A program made the translations under genes and the position numbers. From the NCBI GenBank assembly GCA_963082975.1, contig OY720349.1, forward strand, positions 61,006,501-61,070,500: a stretch of DNA of 64,000 nt, written 5' to 3'. The notes under the pieces were generated by a model that was not told where the DNA came from, made no database searches, and saw only the letters and a program-made list of their open reading frames with translations. Source of the DNA: Labia minor. Taxonomy: Eukaryota > Arthropoda > Insecta > Dermaptera > Spongiphoridae. Each line of letters opens with the position of its first letter. The stretch's first letter is position 1. This document shows positions 8,858-19,950 of this stretch, piece by piece.

Positions 8858-9404
8858 GATTACTAAGTGAAAAAGAGAGGATGAGAAATGTATCCGTTAT
8901 TTGATTTCTTTTATCTTTTCTTTCTTGAGTGAATCTTGTTATTCATATTATATTCATTATAAAAATTGTAGCATAAGTTAATTTATTTCTTTTCTTATTA
9001 TATTAGCAATTATTAATAAACATTAAGTTAATTTTTTCTTTTTTCTTTTTTTATATATCTTAATTTATGTAAATGAGGGGAAAGGAAAAAAAAAAAAGAA
9101 TTATAAAAATTCAAATAGTGATAAGTTAAATAAAAAATATATTTTTTTTCAGGTTTTTATAAAGCCAATTTTTCCTGAAAATTTTTTAAAAAATAAGATT
9201 ATATAAACTTAATAATTATATATTAAAAACAATTACTTTCCTAGTGTATAAATAATTTAAGCATAATAACGTATATACATAAAATGTATAATGTTATAAA
9301 TCAAATGTAAATAATATGTAAATCCCAATGTGTTTGGGGATTTTGTTCATTGTAAATATAACTGTGATTTGGCTCAATAAACACATTTTTCTAAAAAAAA
9401 AAAA
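8858..9404 (+). other. 3' UTR and poly(A) tail of copy B
   Basis: About 535 AT-rich bases follow the TAG stop, with AATAAA at 9376-9381 and a 12-A tail at 9393-9404. The stop codon (TAG, followed by GATTACTAAG) differs from the TAA of the other copies, marking a separate sublineage. No gene is visible. Confidence 0.85.
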
Positions 9405-9500
9405 GCACCGGTTCTCGTCTGATCACCGAAGTTAAGCAACATCGAGCGCGGTTAGTACTTGGATGGGTGACCGCTTGGGAACACCGCGTGCCGTTGCCCT
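9405..9500 (+). pseudogene. 5S rRNA 3' remnant (nt 25-120) after copy B
   Basis: The remnant begins with the duplicated 14 bp (5S nt 25-38) and continues to nt 120 with the internal control region and downstream T-runs intact. Nucleotides 1-24 are missing. The following spacer carries the ACATTACATTTAG and CCAAAC variants. Confidence 0.92.
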
Positions 9501-10457
9501 TAAATTCTATTTTTGTTTTTTGGTTTTCCTTTTCACATTTTGACTTTAAAATTTCATCCTATCTTTTTAATCAAGTCTCTTTATTATATTTCTATTTAAT
9601 TCTAATATTATATTCATACAATTTGCAAATAATGAATAAATAAAATTACTCACATTTTCAAAAAATAATTCATAACATTACATTTAGAAAACCTCGTTAT
9701 TCATTTTATTAATTTGTAAATTACCTCTTCGACATAATCAACATCTTTATATGAAAATGTACTGAATTCTTTTGAGCCTGTTGGTATTTTTCTTTTAAGA
9801 ATACAAAAATAAAACTTTCCCAAACATTATAGGAAATAGGAAATACATTATAAATGAAACTATTCGAATATCTTTTTATTGATGTAACCAAACCCTCCCT
9901 CACTCACTCTGTTTTAGACAAAACACATTGAATGAATGAAATAACAAGAAAATTTAACTATTTTATACTTTTATAATTGCAAACAAGAGTGGTTTCTATG
10001 GAAATATTATTAAGAATTGGAAAAAAAAAAAAAAAAAAAAAAAAAAAAGAAAAATTATATCGCGAAAATAAATAAAAATATATACCCTAATAACTATTAA
10101 AATTCTTACCCATTGAACTTATCAAATGTCCATGTCATAAATTTTATTCTAAACAATACAGACAGCTCCCGTCTACCATTTGTCAAATTAGTTATTATTT
10201 TACATCCTACTTTCGAAAAAAATAAACAAAAAGGAAAAAAAAAATTCAAATAGCTATATTGCCTTTATTTTATGATTATTCTTTCTCTACCTCTCTTTGA
10301 GATGTCATAAATTGAAATTTGTTAAACAATAAAACAACCAAACCACCACCACCAATACGTATATACGTATATATATTTGAAAATTGAACATTAATGTATC
10401 AATTTGTTCATTAATAATTGATTTTATTTAATAGATGGAGAGTAATTTTAAATCAGT

Positions 10458-10577
10458 GGCAACGGCCATATCATGTTGAATGCACCGGTTCTCGTCTGAT
10501 CACCGAAGTTAAGCAACATCGAGCGCGGTTAGTACTTGGATGGGTGACCGCTTGGGAACACCGCGTGCCGTTGCCCT
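10458..10577 (+). rRNA. 5S rRNA: 5S ribosomal RNA (intact, unit 3)
   Basis: Matches the array consensus. This is the first complete gene after copy B, and its downstream spacer is the short class (next gene at 1,003 bp). Confidence 0.97.
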
Positions 10578-11460
10578 TAAATTCTATTTTTGTTTTTTGG
10601 TTTTCCTTTTCACATTTTGACTTTAAAATTTCATCCTATCTTTTTAATCAAGTCTCTTTATTATATTTCTATTTAATTCTAATATTATATTCATACAATT
10701 TGCAAATAATGAATAAATAAAATTACTCACATTTTCAAAAAATAATTCATAACATTACTTTTAGAAAACCTCGTTATTCATTTTATTAATTTGTAAATTA
10801 CCTCTTCGACATAATCAACATCTTTATATGAAAATGTACTGAATTCTTTTGAGCCTGTTGGTATTTTTCTTTTAAGAATACAAAAATAAAACTTTCCCTA
10901 ACATTATAGGAAATAGGAAATACATTATAAATGAAACTATTCGAATATCTTTTTATTGATGTAACCAAACCCTTTATAATTGCAAACAAGAGTGGTTTCT
11001 ATGGAAATATTATTAAGAATTGGAAAAAAAAAAAAAAAAAAAAAAAAAAAAGAAAAATTATATCGCGAAAATAAATAAAAATATATACCCTAATAACTAT
11101 TAAAATTCTTACCCATTGAACTTATCAAATGTCCATGTCATAAATTTTATTCTAAACAATACAGACAGCTCCCGTCTACCATTTGTCAAATTAGTTATTA
11201 TTTTACATCCTACTTTCGAAAAAAATAAACAAAAAGGAAAAAAAAAATTCAAATAGCTATATTGCCTTTATTTTATGATTATTCTTTCTCTACCTCTCTT
11301 TGAGATGTCATAAATTGAAATTTGTTAAACAATAAAACAACCAAACCACCACCACCAATACGTATATACGTATATATATTTGAAAATTGAACATTAATGT
11401 ATCAATTTGTTCATTAATAATTGATTTTATTTAATAGATGGAGAGTAATTTTAAATCAGT

Positions 11461-11580
11461 GGCAACGGCCATATCATGTTGAATGCACCGGTTCTCGTCT
11501 GATCACCGAAGTTAAGCAACATCGAGCGCGGTTAGTACTTGGATGGGTGACCGCTTGGGAACACCGCGTGCCGTTGCCCT
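11461..11580 (+). rRNA. 5S rRNA: 5S ribosomal RNA (intact, unit 4)
   Basis: Matches the consensus. The downstream spacer is full length with CCTAAC and a comparatively short A-tract (next gene at 1,071 bp). Confidence 0.97.
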
Positions 11581-12531
11581 TAAATTCTATTTTTGTTTTT
11601 TGGTTTTCCTTTTCACATTTTGACTTTAAAATTTCATCCTATCTTTTTAATCAAGTCTCTTTATTATATTTCTATTTAATTCTAATATTATATTCATACA
11701 ATTTGCAAATAATGAATAAATAAAATTACTCACATTTTCAAAAAATAATTCATAACATTACTTTTAGAAAACCTCGTTATTCATTTTATTAATTTGTAAA
11801 TTACCTCTTCGACATAATCAACATCTTTATATGAAAATGTACTGAATTCTTTTGAGCCTGTTGGTATTTTTCTTTTAAGAATACAAAAATAAAACTTTCC
11901 CTAACATTATAGGAAATAGGAAATACATTATAAATGAAACTATTCGAATATCTTTTTATTGATGTAACCAAACCCTCCCTCACTCACTCTGTTTTAGACA
12001 AAACACATTGAATGAATGAAATAACAAGAAAATTTAACTATTTTATACTTTTATAATTGCAAACAAGAGTGGTTTCTATGGAAATATTATTAAGAATTGG
12101 AAAAAAAAAAAAAAAAAAAAAAGAAAAATTATATCGCGAAAATAAATAAAAATATATACCCTAATAACTATTAAAATTCTTACCCATTGAACTTATCAAA
12201 TGTCCATGTCATAAATTTTATTCTAAACAATACAGACAGCTCCCGTCTACCATTTGTCAAATTAGTTATTATTTTACATCCTACTTTCGAAAAAAATAAA
12301 CAAAAAGGAAAAAAAAAATTCAAATAGCTATATTGCCTTTATTTTATGATTATTCTTTCTCTACCTCTCTTTGAGATGTCATAAATTGAAATTTGTTAAA
12401 CAATAAAACAACCAAACCACCACCACCAATACGTATATACGTATATATATTTGAAAATTGAACATTAATGTATCAATTTGTTCATTAATAATTGATTTTA
12501 TTTAATAGATGGAGAGTAATTTTAAATCAGT

Positions 12532-12651
12532 GGCAACGGCCATATCATGTTGAATGCACCGGTTCTCGTCTGATCACCGAAGTTAAGCAACATCGAGCGC
12601 GGTTAGTACTTGGATGGGTGACCGCTTGGGAACACCGCGTGCCGTTGCCCT
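12532..12651 (+). rRNA. 5S rRNA: 5S ribosomal RNA (intact, unit 5)
   Basis: Matches the consensus. The downstream spacer is the CCAAAC class (next gene at 1,076 bp). Confidence 0.97.
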
Positions 12652-13607
12652 TAAATTCTATTTTTGTTTTTTGGTTTTCCTTTTCACATTTTGACTTTAA
12701 AATTTCATCCTATCTTTTTAATCAAGTCTCTTTATTATATTTCTATTTAATTCTAATATTATATTCATACAATTTGCAAATAATGAATAAATAAAATTAC
12801 TCACATTTTCAAAAAATAATTCATAACATTACTTTTAGAAAACCTCGTTATTCATTTTATTAATTTGTAAATTACCTCTTCGACATAATCAACATCTTTA
12901 TATGAAAATGTACTGAATTCTTTTGAGCCTGTTGGTATTTTTCTTTTAAGAATACAAAAATAAAACTTTCCCAAACATTATAGGAAATAGGAAATACATT
13001 ATAAATGAAACTATTCGAATATCTTTTTATTGATGTAACCAAACCCTCCCTCACTCACTCTGTTTTAGACAAAACACATTGAATGAATGAAATAACAAGA
13101 AAATTTAACTATTTTATACTTTTATAATTGCAAACAAGAGTGGTTTCTATGGAAATATTATTAAGAATTGGAAAAAAAAAAAAAAAAAAAAAAAAAAAGA
13201 AAAATTATATCGCGAAAATAAATAAAAATATATACCCTAATAACTATTAAAATTCTTACCCATTGAACTTATCAAATGTCCATGTCATAAATTTTATTCT
13301 AAACAATACAGACAGCTCCCGTCTACCATTTGTCAAATTAGTTATTATTTTACATCCTACTTTCGAAAAAAATAAACAAAAAGGAAAAAAAAAATTCAAA
13401 TAGCTATATTGCCTTTATTTTATGATTATTCTTTCTCTACCTCTCTTTGAGATGTCATAAATTGAAATTTGTTAAACAATAAAACAACCAAACCACCACC
13501 ACCAATACGTATATACGTATATATATTTGAAAATTGAACATTAATGTATCAATTTGTTCATTAATAATTGATTTTATTTAATAGATGGAGAGTAATTTTA
13601 AATCAGT

Positions 13608-13727
13608 GGCAACGGCCATATCATGTTGAATGCACCGGTTCTCGTCTGATCACTGAAGTTAAGCAACATCGAGCGCGGTTAGTACTTGGATGGGTGACCG
13701 CTTGGGAACACCGCGTGCCGTTGCCCT
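13608..13727 (+). rRNA. 5S rRNA: 5S ribosomal RNA variant (C47T, unit 6)
   Basis: Full length with one change, GATCACTGAAG in place of GATCACCGAAG (nt 47 C to T), just upstream of the A box. Helix I and the C box are unchanged. Whether this variant is expressed is unknown. The downstream spacer is short (next gene at 1,001 bp). Confidence 0.94.
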
Positions 13728-14608
13728 TAAATTCTATTTTTGTTTTTTGGTTTTCCTTTTCACATTTTGACTTTAAAATTTCATCCTATCTTTTTAATCA
13801 AGTCTCTTTATTATATTTCTATTTAATTCTAATATTATATTCATACAATTTGCAAATAATGAATAAATAAAATTACTCACATTTTCAAAAAATAATTCAT
13901 AACATTACTTTTAGAAAACCTCGTTATTCATTTTATTAATTTGTAAATTACCTCTTCGACATAATCAACATCTTTATATGAAAATGTACTGAATTCTTTT
14001 GAGCCTGTTGGTATTTTTCTTTTAAGAATACAAAAATAAAACTTTCCCTAACATTATAGGAAATAGGAAATACATTATAAATGAAACTATTCGAATATCT
14101 TTTTATTGATGTAACCAAACCCTTTATAATTGCAAACAAGAGTGGTTTCTATGGAAATATTATTAAGAATTGGAAAAAAAAAAAAAAAAAAAAAAAAAAG
14201 AAAAATTATATCGCGAAAATAAATAAAAATATATACCCTAATAACTATTAAAATTCTTACCCATTGAACTTATCAAATGTCCATGTCATAAATTTTATTC
14301 TAAACAATACAGACAGCTCCCGTCTACCATTTGTCAAATTAGTTATTATTTTACATCCTACTTTCGAAAAAAATAAACAAAAAGGAAAAAAAAAATTCAA
14401 ATAGCTATATTGCCTTTATTTTATGATTATTCTTTCTCTACCTCTCTTTGAGATGTCATAAATTGAAATTTGTTAAACAATAAAACAACCAAACCACCAC
14501 CACCAATACGTATATACGTATATATATTTGAAAATTGAACATTAATGTATCAATTTGTTCATTAATAATTGATTTTATTTAATAGATGGAGAGTAATTTT
14601 AAATCAGT

Positions 14609-14728
14609 GGCAACGGCCATATCATGTTGAATGCACCGGTTCTCGTCTGATCACCGAAGTTAAGCAACATCGAGCGCGGTTAGTACTTGGATGGGTGACC
14701 GCTTGGGAACACCGCGTGCCGTTGCCCT
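14609..14728 (+). rRNA. 5S rRNA: 5S ribosomal RNA (intact, unit 7)
   Basis: Matches the consensus. The downstream spacer is full length, CCAAAC class (next gene at 1,077 bp). Confidence 0.97.
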
Positions 14729-15685
14729 TAAATTCTATTTTTGTTTTTTGGTTTTCCTTTTCACATTTTGACTTTAAAATTTCATCCTATCTTTTTAATC
14801 AAGTCTCTTTATTATATTTCTATTTAATTCTAATATTATATTCATACAATTTGCAAATAATGAATAAATAAAATTACTCACATTTTCAAAAAATAATTCA
14901 TAACATTACTTTTAGAAAACCTCGTTATTCATTTTATTAATTTGTAAATTACCTCTTCGACATAATCAACATCTTTATATGAAAATGTACTGAATTCTTT
15001 TGAGCCTGTTGGTATTTTTCTTTTAAGAATACAAAAATAAAACTTTCCCAAACATTATAGGAAATAGGAAATACATTATAAATGAAACTATTCGAATATC
15101 TTTTTATTGATGTAACCAAACCCTCCCTCACTCACTCTGTTTTAGACAAAACACATTGAATGAATGAAATAACAAGAAAATTTAACTATTTTATACTTTT
15201 ATAATTGCAAACAAGAGTGGTTTCTATGGAAATATTATTAAGAATTGGAAAAAAAAAAAAAAAAAAAAAAAAAAAAGAAAAATTATATCGCGAAAATAAA
15301 TAAAAATATATACCCTAATAACTATTAAAATTCTTACCCATTGAACTTATCAAATGTCCATGTCATAAATTTTATTCTAAACAATACAGACAGCTCCCGT
15401 CTACCATTTGTCAAATTAGTTATTATTTTACATCCTACTTTCGAAAAAAATAAACAAAAAGGAAAAAAAAAATTCAAATAGCTATATTGCCTTTATTTTA
15501 TGATTATTCTTTCTCTACCTCTCTTTGAGATGTCATAAATTGAAATTTGTTAAACAATAAAACAACCAAACCACCACCACCAATACGTATATACGTATAT
15601 ATATTTGAAAATTGAACATTAATGTATCAATTTGTTCATTAATAATTGATTTTATTTAATAGATGGAGAGTAATTTTAAATCAGT

Positions 15686-15805
15686 GGCAACGGCCATATC
15701 ATGTTGAATGCACCGGTTCTCGTCTGATCACCGAAGTTAAGCAACATCGAGCGCGGTTAGTACTTGGATGGGTGACCGCTTGGGAACACCGCGTGCCGTT
15801 GCCCT
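15686..15805 (+). rRNA. 5S rRNA: 5S ribosomal RNA (intact, unit 8)
   Basis: Matches the consensus. The downstream spacer is short and carries CAGCCTG in place of GAGCCTG, a state shared with the spacers after 895 and 1869 (next gene at 1,000 bp). Confidence 0.97.
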
Positions 15806-16685
15806 TAAATTCTATTTTTGTTTTTTGGTTTTCCTTTTCACATTTTGACTTTAAAATTTCATCCTATCTTTTTAATCAAGTCTCTTTATTATATTTCTAT
15901 TTAATTCTAATATTATATTCATACAATTTGCAAATAATGAATAAATAAAATTACTCACATTTTCAAAAAATAATTCATAACATTACTTTTAGAAAACCTC
16001 GTTATTCATTTTATTAATTTGTAAATTACCTCTTCGACATAATCAACATCTTTATATGAAAATGTACTGAATTCTTTTCAGCCTGTTGGTATTTTTCTTT
16101 TAAGAATACAAAAATAAAACTTTCCCTAACATTATAGGAAATAGGAAATACATTATAAATGAAACTATTCGAATATCTTTTTATTGATGTAACCAAACCC
16201 TTTATAATTGCAAACAAGAGTGGTTTCTATGGAAATATTATTAAGAATTGGAAAAAAAAAAAAAAAAAAAAAAAAAGAAAAATTATATCGCGAAAATAAA
16301 TAAAAATATATACCCTAATAACTATTAAAATTCTTACCCATTGAACTTATCAAATGTCCATGTCATAAATTTTATTCTAAACAATACAGACAGCTCCCGT
16401 CTACCATTTGTCAAATTAGTTATTATTTTACATCCTACTTTCGAAAAAAATAAACAAAAAGGAAAAAAAAAATTCAAATAGCTATATTGCCTTTATTTTA
16501 TGATTATTCTTTCTCTACCTCTCTTTGAGATGTCATAAATTGAAATTTGTTAAACAATAAAACAACCAAACCACCACCACCAATACGTATATACGTATAT
16601 ATATTTGAAAATTGAACATTAATGTATCAATTTGTTCATTAATAATTGATTTTATTTAATAGATGGAGAGTAATTTTAAATCAGT

Positions 16686-16805
16686 GGCAACGGCCATATC
16701 ATGTTGAATGCACCGGTTCTCGTCTGATCACCGAAGTTAAGCAACATCGAGCGCGGTTAGTACTTGGATGGGTGACCGCTTGGGAACACCGCGTGCCGTT
16801 GCCCT
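16686..16805 (+). rRNA. 5S rRNA: 5S ribosomal RNA (intact, unit 9)
   Basis: Matches the consensus. Full-length CCAAAC spacer downstream (next gene at 1,077 bp). Confidence 0.97.
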
Positions 16806-17762
16806 TAAATTCTATTTTTGTTTTTTGGTTTTCCTTTTCACATTTTGACTTTAAAATTTCATCCTATCTTTTTAATCAAGTCTCTTTATTATATTTCTAT
16901 TTAATTCTAATATTATATTCATACAATTTGCAAATAATGAATAAATAAAATTACTCACATTTTCAAAAAATAATTCATAACATTACTTTTAGAAAACCTC
17001 GTTATTCATTTTATTAATTTGTAAATTACCTCTTCGACATAATCAACATCTTTATATGAAAATGTACTGAATTCTTTTGAGCCTGTTGGTATTTTTCTTT
17101 TAAGAATACAAAAATAAAACTTTCCCAAACATTATAGGAAATAGGAAATACATTATAAATGAAACTATTCGAATATCTTTTTATTGATGTAACCAAACCC
17201 TCCCTCACTCACTCTGTTTTAGACAAAACACATTGAATGAATGAAATAACAAGAAAATTTAACTATTTTATACTTTTATAATTGCAAACAAGAGTGGTTT
17301 CTATGGAAATATTATTAAGAATTGGAAAAAAAAAAAAAAAAAAAAAAAAAAAAGAAAAATTATATCGCGAAAATAAATAAAAATATATACCCTAATAACT
17401 ATTAAAATTCTTACCCATTGAACTTATCAAATGTCCATGTCATAAATTTTATTCTAAACAATACAGACAGCTCCCGTCTACCATTTGTCAAATTAGTTAT
17501 TATTTTACATCCTACTTTCGAAAAAAATAAACAAAAAGGAAAAAAAAAATTCAAATAGCTATATTGCCTTTATTTTATGATTATTCTTTCTCTACCTCTC
17601 TTTGAGATGTCATAAATTGAAATTTGTTAAACAATAAAACAACCAAACCACCACCACCAATACGTATATACGTATATATATTTGAAAATTGAACATTAAT
17701 GTATCAATTTGTTCATTAATAATTGATTTTATTTAATAGATGGAGAGTAATTTTAAATCAGT

Positions 17763-17882
17763 GGCAACGGCCATATCATGTTGAATGCACCGGTTCTCGT
17801 CTGATCACCGAAGTTAAGCAACATCGAGCGCGGTTAGTACTTGGATGGGTGACCGCTTGGGAACACCGCGTGCCGTTGCCCT
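17763..17882 (+). rRNA. 5S rRNA: 5S ribosomal RNA (intact, unit 10)
   Basis: Matches the consensus. The downstream spacer carries ACATTACATTTAG together with CCAAAC, the same combination that follows copies B and D (next gene at 1,076 bp). Confidence 0.97.
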
Positions 17883-18838
17883 TAAATTCTATTTTTGTTT
17901 TTTGGTTTTCCTTTTCACATTTTGACTTTAAAATTTCATCCTATCTTTTTAATCAAGTCTCTTTATTATATTTCTATTTAATTCTAATATTATATTCATA
18001 CAATTTGCAAATAATGAATAAATAAAATTACTCACATTTTCAAAAAATAATTCATAACATTACATTTAGAAAACCTCGTTATTCATTTTATTAATTTGTA
18101 AATTACCTCTTCGACATAATCAACATCTTTATATGAAAATGTACTGAATTCTTTTGAGCCTGTTGGTATTTTTCTTTTAAGAATACAAAAATAAAACTTT
18201 CCCAAACATTATAGGAAATAGGAAATACATTATAAATGAAACTATTCGAATATCTTTTTATTGATGTAACCAAACCCTCCCTCACTCACTCTGTTTTAGA
18301 CAAAACACATTGAATGAATGAAATAACAAGAAAATTTAACTATTTTATACTTTTATAATTGCAAACAAGAGTGGTTTCTATGGAAATATTATTAAGAATT
18401 GGAAAAAAAAAAAAAAAAAAAAAAAAAAAGAAAAATTATATCGCGAAAATAAATAAAAATATATACCCTAATAACTATTAAAATTCTTACCCATTGAACT
18501 TATCAAATGTCCATGTCATAAATTTTATTCTAAACAATACAGACAGCTCCCGTCTACCATTTGTCAAATTAGTTATTATTTTACATCCTACTTTCGAAAA
18601 AAATAAACAAAAAGGAAAAAAAAAATTCAAATAGCTATATTGCCTTTATTTTATGATTATTCTTTCTCTACCTCTCTTTGAGATGTCATAAATTGAAATT
18701 TGTTAAACAATAAAACAACCAAACCACCACCACCAATACGTATATACGTATATATATTTGAAAATTGAAAATTAATGTATCAATTTGTTCATTAATAATT
18801 GATTTTATTTAATAGATGGAGAGTAATTTTAAATCAGT

Positions 18839-18958
18839 GGCAACGGCCATATCATGTTGAATGCACCGGTTCTCGTCTGATCACCGAAGTTAAGCAACAT
18901 CGAGCGCGGTTAGTACTTGGATGGGTGACCGCTTGGGAACAACGCGTGCCGTTGCCCT
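18839..18958 (+). rRNA. 5S rRNA: 5S ribosomal RNA variant (C104A, unit 11)
   Basis: Full length with GGGAACAACGCG in place of GGGAACACCGCG (nt 104 C to A), near the base of the 3' helical arm. The change lies outside the usual C box. The upstream spacer also differs slightly (GAAAATTAATG for GAACATTAATG near 18769). It is the last complete gene before copy C. Confidence 0.93.
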
Positions 18959-19912
18959 TAAATTCTATTTTTGTTTTTTGGTTTTCCTTTTCACATTTTG
19001 ACTTTAAAATTTCATCCTATCTTTTTAATCAAGTCTCTTTATTATATTTCTATTTAATTCTAATATTATATTCATACAATTTGCAAATAATGAATAAATA
19101 AAATTACTCACATTTTCAAAAAATAATTCATAACATTACTTTTAGAAAACCTCGTTATTCATTTTATTAATTTGTAAATTACCTCTTCGACATAATCAAC
19201 ATCTTTATATGAAAATGTACTGAATTCTTTTGAGCCTGTTGGTATTTTTCTTTTAAGAATACAAAAATAAAACTTTCCCTAACATTATAGGAAATAGGAA
19301 ATACATTATAAATGAAACTATTCGAATATCTTTTTATTGATGTAACCAAACCCTCCCTCACTCACTCTGTTTTAGACAAAACACATTGAATGAATGAAAT
19401 AACAAGAAAATTTAACTATTTTATACTTTTATAATTGCAAACAAGAGTGGTTTCTATGGAAATATTATTAAGAATTGGAAAAAAAAAAAAAAAAAAAAAA
19501 AAAGAAAAATTATATCGCGAAAATAAATAAAAATATATACCCTAATAACTATTAAAATTCTTACCCATTGAACTTATCAAATGTCCATGTCATAAATTTT
19601 ATTCTAAACAATACAGACAGCTCCCGTCTACCATTTGTCAAATTAGTTATTATTTTACATCCTACTTTCGAAAAAAATAAACAAAAAGGAAAAAAAAAAT
19701 TCAAATAGCTATATTGCCTTTATTTTATGATTATTCTTTCTCTACCTCTCTTTGAGATGTCATAAATTGAAATTTGTTAAACAATAAAACAACCAAACCA
19801 CCACCACCAATACGTATATACGTATATATATTTGAAAATTGAACATTAATGTATCAATTTGTTCATTAATAATTGATTTTATTTAATAGATGGAGAGTAA
19901 TTTTAAATCAGT

Positions 19913-19950
19913 GGCAACGGCCATATCATGTTGAATGCACCGGTTCTCGT
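19913..19950 (+). pseudogene. 5S rRNA 5' half (nt 1-38) before copy C
   Basis: Nucleotides 1-38 end at CTCGT, then copy C begins. The duplicated 14 bp recur at 25282-25295. The ATG at 19928-19930 (5S nt 16-18, A at -3) is in frame with ORF1 and supplies its first eight codons together with the junction. Confidence 0.93.

Larger units (their letters stand above)
4055..9404 (+). mobile_element. Non-LTR retrotransposon copy B (full length, ORF1 broken)
   Basis: This 5,350-bp element is inserted after 5S nt 38 and ends in AATAAA (9376-9381) and 12 A (9393-9404). It has a 14-15 bp target-site duplication. It has no LTRs and no terminal inverted repeats. ORF1 has an in-frame stop and has also lost its normal stop; ORF2 is open over all 1,087 codons. 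A stretch at about 4358-4545 resembles copy E while the flanking sequence resembles C and F, so the copy is a mosaic. It might still be mobilised if ORF1 protein came from another copy. Confidence 0.93.
9501..19912 (+). repeat. 5S array block 2: spacers around nine intact 5S genes
   Basis: Unit lengths from 10458 onward are 1003, 1071, 1076, 1001, 1077, 1000, 1077, 1076 and 1074 bp. The units starting at 10458, 13608 and 15686 lack the 74-bp segment that begins TCCCTCACTCACTCTG; the others have it. Other length change comes mainly from the A-tract. Spacers carry one of two states at the same site (CCAAAC or CCTAAC), so unit types are interspersed. No other gene is visible between the 5S genes. 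Confidence 0.9.

Noticed and set aside
4055-9404. LTR retrotransposon or DNA transposon
   Set aside because: No terminal direct or inverted repeats, no integrase, protease or transposase; poly(A) tail, APE endonuclease and LINE-type reverse transcriptase instead.
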